This document shows, piece by piece, positions 60,901 through 64,000 of a DNA stretch of 64,000 nt (position 1 is the first letter of the stretch; each line of letters opens with the position of its first letter). Both the position numbers and the translations under genes were made by a program. This stretch comes from Serinus canaria (lineage: Eukaryota > Chordata > Aves > Passeriformes > Fringillidae), in NCBI RefSeq assembly GCF_022539315.1, contig NC_066322.1:24314765-24378764 (forward strand). The letters run 5' to 3'. The notes under the pieces were generated by a model. The model was not told the origin of the DNA, ran no database searches, and saw nothing but the letters and a program-made list of their open reading frames with translations.

Positions 60901-63168
60901 TTTCCCTCACTGTCAGCTCTGTAAATTCAGCCCCAGGTTTCTGGGGCAGACCATGTTCCTTCCTGTGACTCATGGGGGCAGGTGGCAGAGCCTGGGCAGG
61001 GTGAGTGAGGTGCTCAGTTGGTCCTGCTGGGTCATCTGTGCTGAGATGGACTTGATTAGTCCTGAGAACCACAGGGTGGTTTGGGCTGGAAGGGACATTA
61101 ACCTCATTCCACCCCTGCCATGGGCAGGGACACCTTCCAGCCCAGGGTGCTCCAAGCCCCATCCAGCCTGGCCTTGGACTCTGCCAGGGATCCAGGGGCA
61201 CCCTCAGCTTCTCTGGGCACCCTGTGCCAGGGCCTGCCCATCCTCACAGGAAAGGATTCCTTCCCAATATCCCATCTAAACCTACTCTCTGCCAGTGAGG
61301 AAGCCATTCCCTTGTCCTGTCACTCCATCCCTTGGAAATTGTCTCTCTCCATGTTTCCTTTCAGCTCCTTCAGGTACTGCAAGGTCACAGTGAGGTCACC
61401 CCAAAGCTTCTCCTCTCCAGGCTGTACAGTCCCAACTCTCCCAGTCTTTTCTTCCAGCAGAGCTGCTCCATCCCTCTGACCATCCTGGTGCCTCCTCTGG
61501 ATCCTCTCCATGTCTTTCCTGCATTGGAGATTTAATAATTTATGGATTACATTTACCACCCCACACAATCCCTGTCTCTGGAAACCTCCTGACTTTGCAG
61601 TGGAAGCTTTTGTGCCACCTGAGTCTTTTTCCTCTTTCCAGGAAATCCTGCTGGCTGAAAAATGGGCCAAAATGAACAAGCTTCCTTTCCCCAAGATAGA
61701 CCCCAACGTGTTTGACAGGGAGGGCATGAAGGAGTGCTACGTTTTCAAACCCAAGGACACCTCCTCGGAGAAGGACTGTCCAACCATCATCCACTTTGTG
61801 CTGGCCAACATTGACTTCAGGAAGTACAAAGCTCCAGGTGAGCTCACAATTCCTGATGCTGAATCCACCTGTTCCTCTGGAATCACTTGGTGGTTATGTA
61901 CCAGAAACCTTTTGCCTCTGAAACAACTCCAGCTTTTGTCTGCTCTCCAGCTTTGTCTGTCCTTAGGGAATTAATTCAAAGGAGCCATTAAAAATAAGGT
62001 AATAAATCCTCAACCCTAACATTTGGATGAAATTTTTGTGTTTATCCTGCGCAGGTGTTCCCAGAGAAACACAAGAAGAGAAGGATTTTGCAGACTTCGA
62101 TATTTTTGATGATCCAGACACGCCTTTCTCTACCTTCAACTTCCAATATCCCAACGAGGCTTTCAAGAGGCTCCATGACCTCATGGAGTTCAACACCCTG
62201 AATAACATGGATGTGAGTATGGGGGGGGGTTAAAAGGGCTGGATTGTTACAAGGGGGAAGTGGGTGATGTCAGGAAAGCCCTAAATTTTGCTCTTGCTGA
62301 GTCCTAGGTCAGGTCAGGGCAGGGCTAGCAGGGCTTTGCCTCAGTGTTTGCCTGATTTTCTCATTTGGTTCTTGCCTTGGTTTTGCCATTTTACCATCCC
62401 AAGCCTTTCAGGATAACTGAGCAAAGGGCAGTGTTAAAGATGTGCAGGACTTTATACTCAGGTCTTTTTGTCTAATTGGACAAAAAGGACACTGGAAGTT
62501 TTCTCTGAAGGAAATTTCTTTATCAGTTAACTCACTAATAATTATTTGTAATTGATAGTTGATGAAATGTGACATCATGATCCCAACATCTGTGTAGTGA
62601 CAAGTGTAATGATCATCCCAGATAAAGATATAGGGGTTTTAATCAATGTAGTGAAGAAAACTTGTTACATCAGCACAAAGGATTTAAAAGTGAAGATTTA
62701 ATCTTTCTCATCATAATCATTACTTTCTACATCCTTGAAATATGGATTTTCTCAGTGTTTGGATTTACCCTTCTGAGTTTCACTGGGGCTTTTTTAGATA
62801 CTGTGTGTTTTTGTGTGACTTCTTTGGTGTTAATGGCCTCCCTCACATTTTTACTAACCACATTAAAATCAGTATTTTATACACTCAGGAAATACTATTT
62901 GTGCTAAAACTCATCGATCCCTCTGCTCAGTGATGGAGGGGAGCTAAAAGTGGGAGCAGCAGCTGTTAATGGGAGAAGGGGCTGTTTCTGTCCATTTTAA
63001 AGTGTTCAAATTGAGCTTTGCTGCTGGCTGCAGGTGATCAAGGAGGCGATGGTGGAGAGCATCGAGTACAGGAAGCAGAACCCCTCGCGCTGCTCCGTGT
63101 CCCTCAGCAGTGTGGAGGCCAGGAGGTTCTTCAACAAGAGCAACCTCAACAACAACAACCACACATAG
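12873..63168 (+). CDS. PLA2G4A: Cytosolic phospholipase A2 alpha (group IVA), complete 17-exon coding region
   Basis: The enzyme hydrolyses the sn-2 ester of membrane phospholipids and releases arachidonate for eicosanoid synthesis. Calcium brings it from cytosol to the nuclear envelope, ER and Golgi through its C2 domain. Joined exons: 12873-12905, 19193-19274, 30923-31071, 33592-33705, 36115-36152, 38258-38396, 43206-43342, 46551-46773, 47461-47575, 49898-50035, 50378-50470, 51830-51901, 53598-53849, 58607-58791, 61642-61837, 62055-62212, 63034-63168. The sum is 2259 nt, 752 residues plus stop (human 749), with every junction GT-AG and in frame. Key residues, human numbers in brackets: calcium-site Asp40, Asp43 and Asp93 (same numbers); Arg199 (200); nucleophile Ser227 (228) in GLSGS; Ser508 (505) in PLSP; catalytic Asp551 (549) in VDSGL; Ser729 (727). 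An in-frame TAA at 12858-12860 and an A at -3 support this ATG. The extreme C-terminus is unlike mammals. Family assignment is near certain; exon edges are read from splice consensus and homology, not cDNA. Confidence 0.97.
12931..12982. repeat. AT microsatellite, imperfect
   Basis: (AT)7 at 12931-12944 followed by interrupted AT and AG dinucleotides, 25 bp after the donor of coding exon 1. Confidence 0.9.
13440..13662 (+). mobile_element. CR1 LINE 3'-end fragment
   Basis: Sense copy with agggagaaatccttccctgt, ctggcacagggtgcccagag, ggcagggcttggagcaccct and ccctcccaacccaaaccac. Confidence 0.88.
15582..15668 (-). mobile_element. Short antisense CR1 end
   Basis: The + strand reads agaatgggttgagttggatg and ctgccatgggcagggacacc, the reversed last 90 bp or so of CR1. 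Confidence 0.75.
17912..17938. repeat. T27 homopolymer
   Basis: Uninterrupted run of 27 T between ggctttcc and cgagaaaa. No LINE body adjoins it, so its origin is unclear. Confidence 0.9.
19193..19274 (+). CDS. PLA2G4A: PLA2G4A coding exon 2 (residues 12-39, start of C2 domain)
   Basis: Follows a ttcag acceptor and ends in a gtgagt donor, leaving one base of Leu39. It encodes VEHQYSH and the first C2 beta strands through KGAIGDM. It matches the human segment in length (27 codons plus one base) and differs only at scattered residues such as Ile19 for Lys and Asn29 for Lys. Confidence 0.96.
21039..21064. repeat. (AT)7 followed by a T-run
   Basis: AT dinucleotides at 21039-21052 merge into a run of about thirteen T. 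Confidence 0.9.
22430..22622 (+). mobile_element. CR1 LINE 3'-end fragment
   Basis: Sense copy with tattaggaagaaatttttcc, gaagctgtggctgcccctgg and ggacagggcttggagcaacc. It has small internal deletions. Confidence 0.88.
27806..27850 (-). mobile_element. Very short CR1-like antisense end
   Basis: Reads aaggctggaaaagaccttta and gtccagg, resembling the reversed terminal bases of an older CR1. It is very short, so confidence is modest. Confidence 0.45.
27955..28252 (+). mobile_element. CR1 LINE 3'-end fragment
   Basis: Sense copy from ggggctccaggagagctgg through gggaatggcttcccactgc and ggacagggcttggagaaacc to ctgaggttctatgat. It is longer than most copies here. Confidence 0.88.
28266..28322. repeat. 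Three-arm inverted repeat
   Basis: The 15-mer ctatttttagtcatg occurs at 28266-28280, inverted at 28285-28299, and direct again at 28308-28322. The second and third arms extend to a perfect 17-bp stem with an AAAA loop. Confidence 0.95.
29855..30038 (+). mobile_element. CR1-type LINE 3'-end, second variant
   Basis: Contains gggcactgcccaggctcccc, gagctccaggagggtttgga and ctggtgggtcccttccacct, ending ttctgtgattccatg. Close to the copy at 10040-10372. Confidence 0.85.
30923..31071 (+). CDS. PLA2G4A: PLA2G4A coding exon 3 (residues 39-88, C2 domain calcium loop 1)
   Basis: Starts after ccacag and completes Leu39. It carries [10 protein letters not shown] with the calcium-binding Asp40 and Asp43, the basic RKR at 57-59 known in human for ceramide-1-phosphate binding, and the conserved [14 protein letters not shown] strand. 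It ends with Glu88 at a gtaaat donor, phase 0. Confidence 0.97.
31072..33591 (+). other. Intron after coding exon 3
   Basis: 2520 bp of mostly unique sequence. (AT)11 at 33481-33502 and T9 at 33507-33515 lie shortly before the acceptor. A 117-codon open frame at 32769-33122 looks fortuitous. Confidence 0.85.
33481..33515. repeat. (AT)11 followed by T9
   Basis: Eleven AT units at 33481-33502, then aatc and nine T, within 110 bp of the acceptor of coding exon 4. Confidence 0.92.
33592..33705 (+). CDS. PLA2G4A: PLA2G4A coding exon 4 (residues 89-126, C2 calcium loop 3)
   Basis: Encodes [16 protein letters not shown] and ends TFND at a gtaagt donor. Asp93, Ala94 and Asn95 align exactly with the third calcium-binding loop of human cPLA2-alpha. 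It is 38 codons, phase 0 at both ends. An (AT)11 tract followed by T9 lies about 80-110 bp upstream of its acceptor. Confidence 0.97.
33706..36114 (+). other. Intron after coding exon 4
   Basis: 2409 bp. No repeat family or conserved element was recognised. A 192-codon open frame at 35015-35593 resembles no family I know and is probably chance. Confidence 0.8.
36115..36152 (+). CDS. PLA2G4A: PLA2G4A coding exon 5 (residues 127-139, microexon-sized)
   Basis: This is a 38-nt exon encoding [12 protein letters not shown] plus two bases of Cys139, the last C2 strand. The acceptor ttgtttag and donor gtgagt are good. Without it the frame is lost, so it is required despite its size, and it is too short to show as an ORF. 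Confidence 0.95.
36237..36333 (-). mobile_element. Antisense CR1-type end
   Basis: The + strand reads ggaatcacagaatatcctga, ttggaagggacccacaagga and tccaactcctggcccagcac, the reversed end of the second variant. It sits 85 bp after the donor of coding exon 5. Confidence 0.82.
37332..37810. repeat. 44-bp minisatellite, 10 full copies plus a partial
   Basis: Units begin at 37332, 37376, 37420, 37464, 37508, 37552, 37596, 37640, 37684, 37728 and 37772, exactly 44 bp apart. Each starts aattattacctga (or close) and contains aatggatcc and ccaccaatctgggg. Variation is limited to a few positions, mainly cctttcc versus ccattcc. The last copy decays at its 3' end. There are no spacers, so it is not a CRISPR-like array. 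Confidence 0.98.
38258..38396 (+). CDS. PLA2G4A: PLA2G4A coding exon 6 (residues 139-185, C2-to-catalytic linker)
   Basis: Completes Cys139 and encodes [19 protein letters not shown], then a variable segment ([16 protein letters not shown]). The variable part is one residue shorter than human, which explains the one-residue offset of Arg199 and Ser227. Ends phase 0 at gtaagt. Confidence 0.96.
38628..38847 (+). mobile_element. CR1 LINE 3'-end fragment
   Basis: Sense copy with gattagatattaggaagaaa, ctggcacagggtgcccagag and gcctgggctagtggaaggtg, ending gggttctgtgattc. Confidence 0.9.
39286..39490 (-). mobile_element. Antisense CR1 LINE fragment
   Basis: The + strand reads agaatcagggaatggtttgg, ccactagcccagggtgctcc and ccctgtgccagggcctcac. 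It is inverted relative to the copy ending 438 bp upstream. Confidence 0.9.
41325..41600 (+). mobile_element. CR1 LINE 3'-end, classic variant
   Basis: Contains ggaatggcctcaagttgtgc, ggatattagggaaaatttct, aaggtttagtggtgaacacg and gaggtcttttccaacctgaa, ending gattttgtgattcc. This is the classic CR1 end. Confidence 0.9.
43068..43101. repeat. Perfect 15-bp hairpin
   Basis: Arms at 43068-43082 and 43087-43101 (ttttatgctacaagt and its complement) flank a 4-nt loop ggtg, about 105 bp before coding exon 7. Confidence 0.93.
43206..43342 (+). CDS. PLA2G4A: PLA2G4A coding exon 7 (residues 186-231, catalytic serine)
   Basis: Encodes [19 protein letters not shown], with the glycine-rich oxyanion loop and Arg199, and [13 protein letters not shown] with nucleophile Ser227. 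The 5' half is GC- and CpG-rich compared with the intron. The gtaagg donor splits Trp231 after two bases. Confidence 0.98.
43343..46550 (+). other. Intron after coding exon 7
   Basis: 3208 bp, with one long sense CR1 at 45575-46130. Nothing else was recognised. Confidence 0.85.
45575..46130 (+). mobile_element. Long sense CR1 LINE fragment
   Basis: About 550 bp, running from the gcccctgagctcaggtgag region through ggactgtacagcctggagag, gtacctgaaggagctgaaag and ggggcttggagcagcctgg to ccattctggtattccatgat. It explains the 207- and 188-codon open frames here. Nearly identical, inverted, to 61063-61510. Confidence 0.92.
46551..46773 (+). CDS. PLA2G4A: PLA2G4A coding exon 8 (residues 231-305)
   Basis: Completes Trp231 and continues [16 protein letters not shown] through [14 protein letters not shown] and [14 protein letters not shown]. 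These are core alpha/beta domain helices, nearly identical to human. It is 223 nt, follows tttgcag, and ends at gtgagt, phase 0. Confidence 0.98.
47461..47575 (+). CDS. PLA2G4A: PLA2G4A coding exon 9 (residues 306-344)
   Basis: Encodes [18 protein letters not shown] and [18 protein letters not shown], plus the first base of Asp344. Acceptor ccctgcag, donor gtgtgt. An (AT)7 run lies about 50 bp upstream of the acceptor. Confidence 0.97.
47850..47925 (+). mobile_element. Short CR1 3' end
   Basis: Contains agactcgatgatcttagagg and ctctaatgattctgtgatt, the terminal bases of the classic variant. Confidence 0.8.
49898..50035 (+). CDS. PLA2G4A: PLA2G4A coding exon 10 (residues 344-390)
   Basis: Completes Asp344 and encodes [36 protein letters not shown] and ENPLHFLM, plus one base of Gly390. 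Nearly identical to human. Acceptor ttgcag, donor gtgagt. Confidence 0.98.
50378..50470 (+). CDS. PLA2G4A: PLA2G4A coding exon 11 (residues 390-421)
   Basis: Encodes [20 protein letters not shown] and continues to MEEEL, with one base of Glu421. Acceptor ctttcag; the donor gtacta is weaker than its neighbours. Reading through it gives an early stop in the intron. Confidence 0.96.
   Translation: MSGAVHFQYCLTESLVSPILRIKGPPWKKN
51830..51901 (+). CDS. PLA2G4A: PLA2G4A coding exon 12 (residues 421-445, acidic serine cluster)
   Basis: A 72-nt exon encoding [20 protein letters not shown] and HPK, plus one base of Gly445. In human this flexible lid region carries phosphoserines near 435-437, and the NDSSDS core is conserved. 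The acceptor is ttcaacag and the donor gtaagg. Confidence 0.95.
53598..53849 (+). CDS. PLA2G4A: PLA2G4A coding exon 13 (residues 445-529, regulatory phosphosite)
   Basis: Encodes a poorly conserved linker ([10 protein letters not shown]... ), then the conserved [20 protein letters not shown] and PLSP with Ser508 (MAPK-site Ser505 in human). Next comes TQES (Ser518, aligned with human Ser515) and a poly-Glu stretch replacing the human Asp run. The exon is strikingly GC-rich, with about 15 CpGs in 252 nt. Acceptor gtgcag; donor gtcagt, completing Asp529 in the next exon. Confidence 0.96.
53598..53927. other. Intragenic CpG-dense patch over coding exon 13
   Basis: About 15 CpGs in the 252-nt exon and several more up to gcgcggtaacgtc at about 53927, in a region where CpGs are otherwise rare. 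Confidence 0.75.
54352..54592 (-). mobile_element. Antisense CR1-type LINE end, second variant
   Basis: The + strand reads ttttggaagggacccaccag, caaaccctcctggagctctg and ttccctggggagcctgggca, the reverse of the variant at 10040 and 29855. Confidence 0.88.
54914..55052 (+). mobile_element. CR1 LINE 3'-end fragment
   Basis: Sense copy with ggaagtgtccaaggccaggc, ggacttggagcaacctggaa and aaggtcctttccaacccatg, ending attctgtgatcc. Confidence 0.88.
56607..56702 (-). mobile_element. Antisense CR1-like end, older variant
   Basis: The + strand reads gttaaggctggaaaaagcct, atcataagtccaaccatcaa and cactgtccccaagtgccaca, resembling the reversed end of an older CR1 family. Confidence 0.7.
58098..58275 (-). 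mobile_element. Antisense CR1 LINE internal fragment
   Basis: The + strand reads gaagttcttcctcgtgttga, gatggagcttgtgttccagt and gctcctcatcctgtcactgg, a reversed CR1 segment without its terminal 3' part. Confidence 0.75.
58607..58791 (+). CDS. PLA2G4A: PLA2G4A coding exon 14 (residues 529-590, catalytic Asp)
   Basis: Encodes [20 protein letters not shown] with the basic KSKK cluster linked to PIP2 binding in human. [12 protein letters not shown] follows with catalytic Asp551, then [20 protein letters not shown]. Acceptor acacag, donor gtaagt, phase 0 end. Confidence 0.98.
59480..59570 (+). mobile_element. Short CR1 3' end
   Basis: Contains tgtgatcttggaggtctttt and ccaacagtaatgattctact, the last bases of the classic variant. 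Confidence 0.75.
61063..61510 (-). mobile_element. Long antisense CR1 LINE fragment
   Basis: The + strand reads ggtttgggctggaagggaca, gctccaagccccatccagcc, tccatgtttcctttcagctc and caggctgtacagtcccaact. It is the near-exact reverse of 45575-46130 and lies 131 bp before coding exon 15. Confidence 0.92.
61642..61837 (+). CDS. PLA2G4A: PLA2G4A coding exon 15 (residues 591-656)
   Basis: Encodes [52 protein letters not shown] and APG. Acceptor tttccag, donor gtgagc after one base of Gly656. An antisense CR1 ends only about 130 bp upstream. Confidence 0.97.
61838..63033 (+). other. Introns after coding exons 15 and 16 (61838-62054 and 62213-63033)
   Basis: 217 and 821 bp, without recognised repeats. 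The second begins gtgagtat followed by nine G, a type of G-run that often acts as an intronic splicing enhancer. Confidence 0.85.
62055..62212 (+). CDS. PLA2G4A: PLA2G4A coding exon 16 (residues 656-708)
   Basis: Encodes [39 protein letters not shown] and FNTLNNMD, matching human except for a few residues. The acceptor is gcgcag and the donor gtgagt. A run of nine G starts nine bases into the next intron. Confidence 0.97.
63034..63168 (+). CDS. PLA2G4A: PLA2G4A coding exon 17 (residues 709-752 and stop)
   Basis: Encodes [20 protein letters not shown] and [15 protein letters not shown], then SNLNNNNHT and TAG. Ser729 corresponds to human Ser727. The last nine residues replace the human EFLSKPKA and are encoded by an AAC-rich tract. 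Confidence 0.96.
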   Translation: MIKEAMVESIEYRKQNPSRCSVSLSSVEARRFFNKSNLNNNNHT

Positions 63169-64000
63169 AGGCTGTGCCCAGCCCTGCTCTGCCCAGAAAC
63201 TGCTCCTGCCTTTGGAACTGCAGGCAAAAGGACTTGAGTGGAGTATCCCGGCTCCTCACGGGGCTCTGCAACACTCCTGAGAATGCCTTCTTGTGAATTC
63301 TCATGTTCCAATAGCATTGTGTACTGCTTTTTTGAGAGCTAAAAACATTTCAGTAGGCTGAGATCCTTGTTTTTAAAACTGTGGAAGTAGTTGGAAATCA
63401 TTGGGTTCAGCGTCTTTGTGTTTTCTTATAAAATTGTAAACACTGGTTTCTTTTGGGGGGGTAATTGAGTTTTAATTGATGTAAACTGGGCATAGCTTGA
63501 AGGGTAAGATGGAATTAGAAAAAAAAAATTGAAATCCACTTTATTGCTATATGAGAATGTCTGTACCACTCAGCAAAAAACAAAACCTCTGATACTTTCT
63601 TTTTCTTATTTAATCCTCAAAATTGTATTTCTTGAACTCTTGTGCTACTGGCAGCCATATGTTAAATTATTGTCAGTTTGTGTATTTCTGACCTGAATGT
63701 TTATTCATAAATTGACTGTGATTTTGCATTTGAGCATGCTTAAAACAACACATTTCTGCAAAGGGACAGTAGCAATGTTTACTGAGGATTTGGTAGAACA
63801 TGCCGAGGTAAGAATGTGAAGCCTTAAGGGCTATTTAAAAAATATACTCTTAGTACTTTGGCTAATGAAAGACTGTGCAAGGACAGAGATTATTTTAGTA
63901 CCATCTCAGCCAGTATAGCTGTAACTCTGCAAATGCACAGAAAATGCAGCTGCACCTCTGAAAACTGTTAAAGTCAGTAAATCCCTGGGAAGGGAAATAA
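63169..64000 (+). other. PLA2G4A: PLA2G4A 3' UTR, 3' end outside the window
   Basis: AT-rich sequence after the TAG. I see no AATAAA or ATTAAA before the window edge. The last bases read aaataa, so an AATAAA could straddle the boundary. ATTTA motifs at about 63609-63613 and 63833-63837 fit the AU-rich destabilising elements reported in mammalian PLA2G4A mRNA. A G-run lies near 63453-63461. Confidence 0.75.

Larger units (their letters stand above)
58792..61641 (+). other. Intron after coding exon 14
   Basis: 2850 bp, with a sense CR1 end at 59480-59570 and a long antisense CR1 at 61063-61510 close to the acceptor. Confidence 0.85.

Overview
The window is vertebrate nuclear DNA, and almost certainly from a bird. 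It holds many 3'-end fragments of CR1-type LINEs, recognisable by the recurring 'cttggagca(g/a)cctggg' and 'ccttccaacc...ttctgtgatt' motifs. Its one gene encodes a protein that follows the vertebrate PLA2G4A product almost residue by residue. The CR1 density and variants suggest a songbird-like (passerine) genome, but that narrower call is a guess.

The window contains one protein-coding gene, on the + strand: PLA2G4A, cytosolic phospholipase A2 alpha. I reconstructed 17 coding exons from the ATG at 12873 to the TAG at 63168. All 16 introns are GT-AG and the reading frame stays open across every junction. The sum is 2259 nt, or 752 residues plus stop, against 749 for the human protein. The N-terminal C2 domain is in coding exons 2-5 (19193-36152). 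The oxyanion Arg and catalytic GLSGS serine are in coding exon 7 (43206-43342), the PLSP phosphorylation motif is in coding exon 13 (53598-53849), and the catalytic Asp is in coding exon 14 (58607-58791). An in-frame TAA 15 nt before the ATG fixes the start. Known human transcripts have a non-coding first exon; it was not identified here and probably lies upstream of the window or in the first 12.7 kb.

Layout: 1-12766 is 5' flank or intron 1 with seven or eight CR1 fragments and no recognisable gene. 12767-63168 is the gene, mostly intron, with about 18 CR1 fragments, a 44-bp minisatellite at 37332-37810, short AT and T microsatellites, and two short perfect hairpins. 63169-64000 is 3' UTR and the window ends without an AATAAA signal. 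No tRNA, rRNA, CRISPR array or second protein gene was seen. Nearly all long ORFs outside the exons are CR1 remnants, chance ORFs, or exons read into introns.

There is no sign of a novel multi-gene system. The most interesting points are structural: a near-identical inverted CR1 pair flanking coding exons 8-14, a minisatellite with an apparent 5-unit higher-order period, a CpG-dense island centred on coding exon 13, an Asn-rich replacement of the mammalian C-terminus, and a three-arm inverted repeat beside a CR1 end.
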